A DNA stretch of 22,931 nt from Chromatiales bacterium (GTDB lineage: Bacteria > Pseudomonadota > Gammaproteobacteria > UBA6429): positions 1 to 22,931 of the forward strand of contig JALTJN010000152.1 in NCBI GenBank assembly GCA_027076405.1, given 5' to 3'. This document shows, piece by piece, positions 1 to 10,800 of this stretch. Below the pieces are notes generated by a model. That model made no database searches and was not told where the DNA came from. It was given only the letters and a program-made list of their open reading frames with translations. The translations under genes were made by a program, and so were the position numbers. How positions within the stretch are numbered: position 1 is the stretch's first letter; the number at the start of each line of letters is the position of its first letter.

Positions 1-2
1 AA

Positions 3-1490
3 GGCGCCGATAATTTATTTGGTTTTGAAAAAGACGCACTTGTTGAACCCTACCTAAACCGTTGCTTAAATGCGACTGATATTGATCAGTTACGCGTGAG
101 TATTGATCGCTTTTATATTAAAAAAGGCTGGATACTGTCGCGTTCTTATTTATTACCTAAGCAAAACATTAAATCAGGCAAACTCATATTTAAAGTACTC
201 GAAGGCACTTTAGACAGCATTGAATTAAATGAAAATAGCTTAACCGATCGTATGCAGGTCGCGATGGCGTTCCCCTACATGATCGGTGAAGTGCTTTACA
301 TCAGAGACATCGAACAAGGTTTAGAGCAAATGAACCGTTTGCTATCAAATAAAGCGAAAATGGATATTATACCGGTGAAAGACAAACCCGGTTACGGAAA
401 AATTAAAATAAAAAATGCCTACGACAATCGTTATCGTTATTCTTTTGCTTATGACAATTTAGGTTATACCAGCACAGGGCAGCAACAGGGTAAATTGATT
501 GCCGATCTCGATAACTTACTCTTTATAAATGATAACTTTACTTTAACCGCCACTCAATATATGGGTGCGGATAAAAAGACCAAAGACAGTAAAAGCCTTA
601 CTGCAAACTTATCTTTTCCCGTGGGTTACTGGACAATCAATGCCAACAGCAGTCGTTCACGTTACCTGTCTACGGTAAAAGACAATACAGGGAGTTTTCA
701 ATTAAGTGGTAACTCACAGACACAGCGAATTAAACTGTCGCGTGTTGCACATCGAGACCAAGCAAGTAAAACAAATTTTAGTTTAGAGCTCGCACATAAA
801 ATTAATAACAGTTATTTACAAGACGTTCGTCTGGACAGTGGCTCCCGTACACTCACGGTTTTCACCATTAACCTTGAACATATTATTCGCAAACCAAATA
901 CGCTTTGGTCATGTTCCATTGATTATGCAAGAGGGTTAGATTTATTCGGTGCGGTAGAAGATGGCCCCGTGCGCAATAACAATACGCCGCGTGCCCAGTT
1001 TGAAAAGTTGGGCTGGGCTATTTCAAGCAGTAGACCGATGAAAAGTTTAGGAAAAAAATGGCGCTATAAAGGCAGCTTGATTGGCCAATATGCTATCGAT
1101 CCTTTATTTGGTTCAGAGCAAATAAGCGTGGGCGACACAAATACAGTGCGTGGTTTTAGAAATAACCCGCTATCGGGTGACAGCGGCACCTACTTGAGAA
1201 ATGACATTTCATGGAGCAGTCAAAAAAATAAAGGGCTATTAAAAGGGCTAACACTAACATTCGGCTTAGATGCCGGTTTTGTACAAGCTAAAAATGGCAA
1301 TATTGCAAACTCAGGCGAGGCCAGTGCCTGGCTGATGGGCGGCGCTTTGGGTTTGTCTCAATACATTAGTTGGGCGAAACACCAGCAATTAAGCTGGTCG
1401 GCCACGTTGGCGGCACCGCTTTTATCTCCTTCATATATTACAAAAGACAACAGTGTATTTTATGCCAGTTTGAACTGGAAGTTCTGGTAA
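3..1490 (+). CDS. TpsB/FhaC/ShlB-family two-partner secretion transporter, 5'-truncated by window edge
   Basis: Outer-membrane POTRA-barrel transporter that would secrete and fold the large exoprotein encoded just downstream. The reading frame is open from base 3 to the TAA at 1488-1490 (495 residues), so the GTG at 96 is not the true start; signal peptide and first POTRA segment lie outside the window. Visible parts are the rest of the POTRA region (about the first 135 residues, with a GWILSRSYLLPKQN stretch) followed by the barrel. The barrel begins near the YSFAYDNLGYTSTGQQQGKL region, a typical TpsB barrel entry with DN-G-TG spacing. The signature VRGF motif of the Omp85/TpsB superfamily loop is at about 1146-1158, after GDTNT. 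The protein ends SLNWKFW, with a terminal aromatic residue as expected for an outer-membrane barrel. Family members are usually about 550-580 residues, so some 60-80 are missing. It lies 354 bp upstream of its likely substrate gene. Function is inferred from family and context. Confidence 0.93.
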   Translation, partial: GADNLFGFEKDALVEPYLNRCLNATDIDQLRVSIDRFYIKKGWILSRSYLLPKQNIKSGKLIFKVLEGTLDSIELNENSLTDRMQVAMAFPYMIGEVLYIRDIEQGLEQMNRLLSNKAKMDIIPVKDKPGYGKIKIKNAYDNRYRYSFAYDNLGYTSTGQQQGKLIADLDNLLFINDNFTLTATQYMGADKKTKDSKSLTANLSFPVGYWTINANSSRSRYLSTVKDNTGSFQLSGNSQTQRIKLSRVAHRDQASKTNFSLELAHKINNSYLQDVRLDSGSRTLTVFTINLEHIIRKPNTLWSCSIDYARGLDLFGAVEDGPVRNNNTPRAQFEKLGWAISSSRPMKSLGKKWRYKGSLIGQYAIDPLFGSEQISVGDTNTVRGFRNNPLSGDSGTYLRNDISWSSQKNKGLLKGLTLTFGLDAGFVQAKNGNIANSGEASAWLMGGALGLSQYISWAKHQQLSWSATLAAPLLSPSYITKDNSVFYASLNWKFW

Positions 1491-1564
1491 CGGACTAAGA
1501 AAACAGGGGCTGAAAAGTGTGTGCTACGTCACAAAAACGAATTCGTGAACGGAACTTAAATTGC

Positions 1565-1570
1565 TATAAT
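1565..1570 (+). promoter_or_regulatory. Candidate -10 box upstream of the exoprotein gene
   Basis: A perfect TATAAT lies 275 bp before the exoprotein start. The bases 17 nt upstream (TTCGTG) are a weak -35, so this is a candidate only. It would give a long leader that includes the inverted repeats and the Fur-like site. Confidence 0.3.
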
Positions 1571-1644
1571 TTACACAACTTTAATCTGTTTAAATGTATG
1601 TGTTATCACGCTAAATCTGGTTTTAAAGTTGGTATAAAAAACCT

Positions 1645-1664
1645 CCGTCATTCCGGCATGACGG
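1645..1664. repeat. Perfect 7-bp inverted repeat, possible terminator or dispersed repeat
   Basis: CCGTCAT and ATGACGG flank a 6-nt TCCGGC core that is itself nearly palindromic. A-runs lie on the left (GTATAAAAAACCT) and a short T-run on the right, so it could terminate transcription, better on the minus strand. Motifs of the CCGTCATTCCGGCATGACGG type are also common as dispersed intergenic repeats in proteobacteria. Confidence 0.5.
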
Positions 1665-1754
1665 TGTTTAATGTATTAGTCCAGTATGACAGTGTGTTTT
1701 TTATATTCGTATTGATAATTCGTCAATACAGAAAACCATAGTTAATTTAAAAAA

Positions 1755-1769
1755 TGATAATGATTTTGA
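1755..1769. promoter_or_regulatory. Fur-box-like 7-1-7 site
   Basis: TGATAAT-G-ATTTTGA matches the Fur 7-1-7 pattern (TGATAAT n ATTATCA) perfectly in the left half and at 5 of 7 positions in the right. It lies about 75 bp upstream of the exoprotein ATG. Such AT-rich matches can be chance. Confidence 0.25.
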
Positions 1770-1844
1770 AGTGGTAAGGACACTCCCCCATTCCTTTTCC
1801 CTCAACATGAATAACCGATAGCTCTTAAGGAATAGGGAACGAAG

Positions 1845-4800
1845 ATGTCCAAGTCAGTGTTAAAAAAATTACCGCTCTTTATTGGTGCGGCAATCTACAG
1901 CGCGCTAACTTTAAACATGGCACTTGTTCATGCTGCCGGTATAGTGACTGATGGCAGCACCGCCACCACCGTAACCACCGTTAATCAGGTCGACGTCGTT
2001 AATATCGCCACCCCAACTGCAGGTGGTGTATCACAAAACCATTTTAATCGTTTTAGTATTGATACCAACGGCGCGGTGATGAATAACTCCACCGTCAATG
2101 GCACCTCAAATCTAGCCGGTCAGGTTCAGGCCAACAGCAACTTAAATGCCGGTGCAGCCCGTATTATTCTTAATGAAGTCACCAGTAATAAACAAAGTAA
2201 TCTCAACGGCACCACCGAAATTTTTGGTGACAATGCACGTTATATTTTATCTAACCCCAACGGCATTACCTGTGATGGTTGCGGCTTTATTCGTACCCCC
2301 ACCGCCATCGGTGACAGCGGCACCCGCATACAAGATGTTTTTTTAACCACCGGCAAAGCCAGCGTCAATGCTACCAATGGTTTACCTGTGACCTTAAGCA
2401 TTAATAACAGCAACCAGGCACAACTGATTATTGGGCAAAAGGGGTTAGATGCCAGTCATGTTGATATCACCACACTGTTAACCCGGCGCGCCGCGATTAA
2501 TGGCCTTGTTAATGCGGCGAGCAGTCAGCTTAATCTTTATTTGGGTAAAGGCACCTTGTCGGTCAACGATAATGCCGCCTCCAGCTGGGTGACCGACTCA
2601 AGTGGCAACACCGTCAATGTTGCGATCGATGCCAACAGTGCCGGTGCCATGAATGCCGGGCAAATCTTTATTCAATCGACAGAAGACGGAGCCGGGGTCA
2701 CATTACCCAATAGCTTAGTCAGCACAGGTGGCATTAGCATTTCCGCCGCCGGTGACATTGTTTATCAGGATGCCACCGCCCAGGCGGGTGACATGAGTGT
2801 GACTGCCAACGGTACGAATAACACCATCACGTCTACCGGCACCACCACCGCCTCCGCCAATGTTACGCTCAGTGGTATCGATGATGTGAGCTATAAAAAC
2901 ATCACCGCACAAAACGGAAACGTCACGGTGAGTACGCAAACAGCCAATGCACAAATCACTGCCAGCGGTAACACCACGGCCAGTAATAACATCACCTTAA
3001 ATATCAGTGGCTCGGGTGCACGAGTCAATGGCAGCGGAGGATCGAGTAGCGCGGTTACTTTTTCTGCGGCTAACACAATTTTATTAAACTGCACCGTAAG
3101 TGATGGCAGTTGTGATGTACAAAGTCAGCGTGCGTTAATTTTTCAGTCTGCATTGTTGCAATCCAATGCCAACATCACCACCACCTCAGGCAATAACCTC
3201 ACCGTCAATGCCGCCGTCTCAAGCAGTCAGGGTTTTAACAGTGGTGCCCATGCCACCTTTGCCTCCACCTCGGGTGACATTAATATCGCAGGTAGCCTCA
3301 TTGCCACAAACAACATCAGTTTAACCTCGGCAATCAATGCGCAAATTATTTTAGATGGCAATGTGCAAGCCGGTGGCAACATCGCCTTTTTAGGGCAGGG
3401 CAGTTATGTGCATGACAACGTCGGCAGCTTTACCATTGGGGGCACTTATCAGTTTGACCTTTTCAGCCTCACCAATAATGACCGCTTAACGCAATTACAA
3501 AACGGCACACTCAAGGTCAAGCAGTTAGTCAACAACGGTCTTATCGAAAATCAGGCCGCACTAAACTTACAAATTGACGACAGCTTAAATAATACCGGCA
3601 TTATTGCCTCGCTTGAAGGCGCGGTGAATATCGGCCACAGTAATGCCAGTTTAAAAACAAACAGTATTACCAATAGCGGCGTGATTGCCTCAATTGATTT
3701 AACCAATTCCCAGCTCGGCCAAACCGGTTTAATACTTGATCCCGCCGCACTCATTGCCGCGCACACCAATAAAATACTCAACGGTGAACAACGCAGTGCC
3801 ACAGACTTAGCCACAGAAATAGAAACACAAAATGCCGCGTTAATCGCACAGCTTAATGCCAACGCCACCGCCACCGGTGTAGTCACACTCAATGCTACCA
3901 CCTTAAACAATACTGCAAGCGGACGCATTAGTGGCAGTGATGTTTCATTACTTGTCGATAACCTCAACAATCAGGCCGGGCAAATTCTTGCCGGGCGCAA
4001 CTTAACCGTGCAAGGCAGTGCACTCAATAACAGTAATGTCAGTGGTCAGTTTGGTGTACTCACTGCGCGTGAAAACATTAACCTGACATTAAGCAATAGC
4101 TTTACAAACACCGGTCTGGTGGATGGTAGCAATGTCAGTATTACCGCACCCACACAAAACAACACCGGCAGCAGTTTTAGTATTGCTTCATTACTCGGTG
4201 CAAAGCTCGACACTACGGCACAGGTTAATGCGCTGTCACAAAAAAAATGGTTTGAAGCGGGCACAGGCAATACACAATACCGCTTTATCAATGCCTTTAA
4301 TAACTCGGTGATTGATTCCAACCTCATGCGTTTAACCAATGCATTTATACAATCCAGTGGGGCAAACATTGATGCCAATAATAAAATCGTAGGAGACGAT
4401 GTGTATCTCGGCGAGCTTATCGTCAACACCTTGCGCAACAATGGCGGGGTGCCTTTTGTTACAGCAGAACGGGATGCCTTAGGCCAACTCAATCGTTTAT
4501 ATAGTAATACCCAGGCCTTTATGACAAAAACAGGTCTCGCTTTTGGGCAAACTCCCACGGCCATTCAGCAGTCTCAAATCAGTGCGCCGATACTTGTTTT
4601 TGCAGCCCAGGATCAAGGTAACGGCCAACGTGTTTTTGTCCCGCAAGTGTGGATGCCCCGTTCAGGCGAAGGCATTAATGCCCAGGCCGGACGGATCAGC
4701 ACCCAAATTATCGCCGCCAATGATCTACTTTTAAGCGGAACCCACATCACCAATACCGATGCCGATCTCATCGCCGGAAACAACCTGGTGATTGAAGCGG

Positions 4801-7800
4801 ATGATTTAACCTTAAGTGGTGAAGCGCGTAAGTGGTATGTCGATATCAATGGTCAGGTGCATTATCGCAGTGCGCAGGTGGTGGCCGGTAACAGTGTCTC
4901 GGTTAAACTCAGTGGCAACTATGTACAAAAAGGCACACAGGTATTAGCAAAAAACCAGGTCGCCATTAGCGCAAAAACCATCAACATATCAAACACGCGT
5001 AAAGCCAAGTTCAACACCATTGAAAGTTTTAATACCGCCGGTAAAGAACAAAAACTATGGACAAGTCTATTAAGCATGGGCTTAAACCGGGCCGACAATA
5101 TGCTGGCCAATCGCGTTAGTCTTAAAGCAAAAAATGACATCACCTTAACGCGCGCCAGTGTAAGAGCAGCCGCATTAAAACAAACTGGCGACGATGATAA
5201 AGCGCACGACAACAAACATGAAAATAAAAACCAACGCCATCCCGAACATGAAATAAAGCACGATGAAGATGATGAAAATAAAAATACAGCAGGCAACCTG
5301 AGCTTAATGGCCGATAACGGCAGTATTAATAATCTCGCCAGTTATCTTGAGTCTGACAGCATCGTGATGCAGGCCAAAAAAGACATCAATACAAAAAGCC
5401 TGCAACACATCAGCAGCAATACTATTGTCAGCAGTCGTTGGAACCGCGGCTGGTATGATGACGATCCCAGCTATTCACAAACCGTGGTTCGCACACAAAC
5501 CGTCAGTACCGATGTGGCACAAATCAACGCCGGTCAGGGTGGTTTAATACAGGTCGCCGGTAATGACATCAACAACCTCGGCGGTCTTATCGCATCTAAG
5601 GGCGATATTATTCAACAGGCCACGGGCAATATTAACAATAAAAGTTTAGCGATACGCTATTTAGAAAACCAACGCGTCACCTCAAGCGGCACCGGGTATG
5701 GCTGGGGCAATGCCATCCCCCGAAACTTAACCACCGATGCCAGCCGAACAAAATATAATACCGCCATTCAACTTGCCAGCATCAGCGCAAAAGGGAACCT
5801 CTATCAAACCGCGGGTCATAAAATCATTAACGTGGGTAGCAGCACCACCGCCGGCGGTAATCTACTTCAGCAAGCAAGCAAGGGAATCGAAAACAAAAAC
5901 CTGATTGCCCGCGCAAACACCACCACCTTTAAACGCGCCGTGCGTTCACAAGGGTACGGTTATGACGATGATGATTATTATTATCGTCCCGCCCCAAAAG
6001 ATGAACGCACATCAAGCACCACACAAAACGCCATTATCAATACGATTAACGCCGGTGGCAGTTTAGTCAGTAATGTCACCGAAGGCGACTACCTGAACCA
6101 GGGTAACTTAACCGCAGGTAAAGACATTCAAATCTCTGCGAAGAACATCACCAACCAAAGACAGCGTGTTGGCACAGGTAACACCGCGCGCGCAGCCGAC
6201 AGCGGTAAAATGAGCGCCGGTAATAACCTTAGTCTACAAGCACAAAATAATATCACCGACACCGCCGGTCGTTATGAGGCAGGCGGTAATATTGCCTTAA
6301 CCGCAAAAAACACCCTCACCCAAAACACCCTTGTGCTCAGTCAAAACACCACAAACGAACAACGCAGCGCCTGGGGAAATGTTATCGGTTACGACAGCCG
6401 TGCCAGCACCACCAATATTGCCGGCAGCTTTAAGGCCGGCAACAAGGTACAACTTGCCGCAAATAATAATCTGACTCTCACCGCCAGTAACATTAACGCC
6501 GAACAAATCACTCTGCGCGGAAAAAACATTAACTTAAACGCCGCAAAAAACACCACCAACAATCGCAGTCGATATGGCAATACCGTAACTCGCAACAGCA
6601 GCACGCGTTACGATGTTGTTAAACTCAAGTCACGCGGCGATACTCTGGTACAAGCCGATAATGACCTCATCACCCAGGGCGCACAACTGATAGTAGGCAA
6701 TCAAGCCAACAACCTATTGGTACTCAACGCCGGTAATGACATGCGGTTAGATAGCGTCAACAATGAAACCGCCTCGTACTACCACACCAGCTCAAGCGGC
6801 TGGTTCAGCAGCTCATCCACCACCCGCGAATCACAACGCGTGCGCTCACAAGGCACCGACATTACCGCAGCAAATTTAATCATCAACGCCAACAAAGATG
6901 AACGCGCCATAAATAAAACCCGCAACGCTAAAACCAATAACGTCACCTTTATCGGCACCCAAATTAATGTGGCCAATGACACCCTCATTAACGCCAATGG
7001 TGATGTGAATATTTATGCCGGCCTCGACTACAACTATGACGCGGCTCAATCTTCAAAGAGCAGCTGGTTTGGGTTATCGAACAACTCAAACGGCAGTCGC
7101 CGTGCCGAGCAACTGCTCAAAGCCGCTAACTTAAAAAGTCGTCAGGGTGATTTAAGCCTGCTTGCTGGTAACAACATCACTGTGGTCGCCAGTAATTTAA
7201 CCGCCGGCAAAAACCTTAACTTACAAGCCGATAATAATGTACTCATTGCCGCCGCCGAGCAGCTCAGCCAAAAAGAAGACTGGTCAAAAAATGCCGGGCT
7301 CTTTAAAGGCGGTAAACTTTATCAGTCAAAAGAAAACAAAGCCGGAACAACATCAACCAACTACATCGGCTCAAATCTCAGTGCCGCCAACGACATTAAC
7401 CTTCAGGCCTCACGCGCCAAAGTGGTCGGTTCCAGCCTGATTGCCGCGAATAATATTAATGCCCAAACCGATGTCGGAGACATTGAAGTGGTCAGCACCG
7501 CGAATAGTCAAAACAGCTATCACTACCAAAAAGACATGAACGTTAGTCTCGGTGACTTTGCCAATAACCTTGTTCACCCCGACAAATGGTTTAAAACCAA
7601 AAACGGCCGCGCCACAATGAAAATCGCCGATGCCACTTACAACGAAGCCACCACAAAAAACAGCAGCACCACCCAGAGCGGCAGCGTGCTGCAAGCCGGC
7701 AACAGCATTAACTTAAATGCCGCCGGTGACATCACGATTAAAGGCTCACAATTACTGGCCGATGCCGCCAAGAACACCAATACCGCAGAGAACGGGCAGG

Positions 7801-10800
7801 GCGACATTAACCTCACCGCCAACGGCGACATCAACATTACCAGTGCTAAAAACACCTACAACAACCAAACCAAAGACACCCAGGGAAAAGCCGAACTCAG
7901 TGTGGTGGTGCAACACCAGGCGGTTGAAGTCGCCAATGCCGCCGCCCAACTCGACAAAGCCAAAAAACAACTCAAACAAGCCAACGAAGACTATCGTCAA
8001 TACAAAAAAACCTTAACCCAACAAAAAGCCCAGCTCGCAAAACTCGAACAAGGCTACAAAAACAAAGAAGCCGGCATTAGTTATGACGACATCCGCGAAC
8101 TCAGAGAGTTTATCCAAAGCAGCGAAGATGACAAAGACTGGTACAGAGCCGGTATTGCCGCCGCAACCTTAAACCTCACCAGTAAAAGCACCTTGCTGAT
8201 TCAACAAACCGCTGCGGCTTTTCAAAGTACCGCCACCTACGGCTTTAACGCCGGCGTACAACTCGACATCGACGCCACAAAAACTAATGCACAACAAAAC
8301 CAGACTCAAGCTATCGCCAGTATCTTACAAGGCCGCAACATTACCCTCAGCAACAAAGGCAATACCTTCATTAAAGGCAGTCAATTGACCGCAGCCAATG
8401 ATTTAACCATCAACACTAACAACCTCAATATCTTCGCCAGCCGAGACACCGGTAACAGCAGTAATAAAACCGAACAAGGCACTATCAGTATCGCGCAAAC
8501 CGTGTACGGTGCTGCCAGTGGCCCCACTGTTAATGCCAGTTTAAGTCGCAGCAAAAGCCAGAACACACAAACGGTTTATACCAACAGCACCTTAACCGCA
8601 AAAAACATCACGCTCATTACACAAGAAAATGCCACCCTACGGGGCGCAAATGTTAGAGCCGACAACACTCTCGTTGCCAATATCGGTAAAGACCTCACCA
8701 TCGAATCGGTACAAAACACAACAACATCAAAAAATAACAACTTCTCCATTAGTGGGGGCTTTGGGTTTGGGAAAAAAGACGGCAGCAACGGCAAAACTAT
8801 AAAGGGTGCAGTAGATAACGTCGCCAACCTCGGCCAGAACAACGGCAAGGTCAATAGTGTTAATGGGGGCCTCAGCGCTGGAGCCGGACGCAGCACCACC
8901 CGCCAAACCGTGCTCAGCAGTTTAACTTCAGGTGGCACCGCCGATATTACGGTTAAAGGCCACACCCAAATTAATGGCGCTTTACTGGCCACCACCGATG
9001 AGAACAACAACGACCTCGGTAAACTTAACCTCACAACAAAAAGCCTGGGCTTTGAAGATTTCAGTAACACCCGTTTTAGCAACAACCGCAATGCCGGTAT
9101 TAGCAGTAGTGTTGGCTTAGGCAAAGACAGTGCCACCCCTCAAAACACCCCGAAAAACAAAGCCAATGGTGCCACACTCAACACCACGAATATCCAATAC
9201 AGTAACAGCACGGGCTATGAAAAAACCAAAACCCTCGCAACGTTGGGTAACGGCAACATACAAATAGCAAACAGCGATACAACAACACTCGACCGTTTAA
9301 ACCGTGACACAAAAAACATCAGCAAAGACATCTTCAACACAAAACGCCAGCAAGGGAACATTGATTTAACGATTGATACAAGGTTGTTTAGTAAGGATGG
9401 GCGCAATCAAATATTAGACGATGTGAAACGCACCAAGATTGGATGGGATGCCATAACCGACTTAGGTGATAAAAGTGTTTCGTTCTTTGGCAGTGGTGTG
9501 GGTGAAACCAGCCTCCGCCAAAACCTCATGAACAAACAAGACTACTTCACGGCAGTCAAAACCTTCTCAGCGGATAAGAAAAACGAAAAATACATAGAGA
9601 CCCTCAGCAACGGTAAAGCCAGCGCAAAAGAAAAACAAGTCGCCTACACACAACTGGCGAACTCTGTTGCTGTTCAGCTTGGCATTCCCTTAACCCAAGC
9701 CAAATTACTCATACAACAAAACAGTAACGATAAAGGCTATTACTCAAAAGAAAACAAAACCATTTATGTGGTTGATAATAACAACGCGACTACCGGTGAT
9801 GCGGTCAACACCGTAGGCCACGAAGTCGCTCATCACATGGACAACAGCCGAAATGGAGATGCCGCCTACACACAAACGAAAACCTATAAAGATAACCGAG
9901 ACAGTTATGCCGAGATAATGGGTGAAGCGTTAGAAGACTATACCAGCTTTGCTTTTGCCATGAATGGCTATGATAGCTTAACTGCCACGAATTTAAAGTC
10001 CGGTTCAAGAAATGCATTAGGGCGCACCACTGATTTAATACAACGTAATAACACGGTTTTTGATTCGCTCGATCCCAATCAAATAGAACATCGTCAGTTT
10101 AATTACAACGAAGCAAAGATACTTGACCAAGCCCGTTATAAAATAAAAACATTAAAGCTTAGTCCAGAAGCACAACAACTCACCGTTGCTTTATTGGAAG
10201 CTAGTGGTTGCGCCAAAGTCCGCTGTGCTGATAATGTGCCAAAAGGTGACCCAAAATATAAACAGCTTAAACAGTTACAAGACTTTGGTGACACCTTAGC
10301 CGAAGACAGTTTTGATAGTTTAATGGCTCAGTTAGGCGTTGATAAAAAATACAAAGTAAAAGTAGGTCGGCCAGGTCGCCATGGTGGTCGTGCTACACGC
10401 ACAAGAACAGGATTTGAATATACGACAGGTGACACAGTTAGCGATTATGCTCAAGCTAAAACCGGCGATACGATTGAAGCGGCTCAGGAAATTGTGCAAG
10501 GTGGTTATGAGTTTGCGGTGTTTGCCGGTGCTGAAACAGTTAAGAATATTTATAGAACTAAAAATACCGAAGGCTTTGCCAACTACATGGCAGAGCAAGT
10601 TAATAGAACATGGACAGATGCCGAAACCAGCTCAATCGGTCAAACAAATGTTGATAGTATGCAAGCTGGTACATGGAAGCCGGGGCAAAATATTGTAGCG
10701 GAACTTGCGCTGTTAGGGATTGAAGTGGTGCCGCTTTTAAAACCGATAAAGGCTGTTAAAGATATTACCAAGGTCATTAAGGAAGAAAATAAGATCGTTA

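Larger units (their letters stand above)
1491..1844. other. Intergenic region between transporter and exoprotein genes
   Basis: This 354-bp gap holds no convincing gene. A 74-codon frame at 1517-1741 has no ribosome-binding site and no recognisable motif. The gap contains a perfect TATAAT at 1565-1570 with a poor -35, an inverted repeat at 1645-1664, a second inverted repeat at 1709-1729 (GTATTGA/TCAATAC, 7-nt loop), a Fur-box-like sequence at 1755-1769 and a pyrimidine-rich tract just before the exoprotein ribosome-binding site (GGGAAC, GAAG before ATG 1845). The exoprotein is therefore probably transcribed from its own promoter. Confidence 0.6.

Noticed and set aside
1517..1741. 74-codon frame between transporter and exoprotein genes
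   Set aside because: No ribosome-binding site, no motif, and it covers two inverted repeats.
2000..9300. Repetitive DNA in the exoprotein that might suggest a CRISPR or tandem array
   Set aside because: Repeats are protein-level (N/G/A-rich beta-helix), not identical direct repeats with unique spacers.
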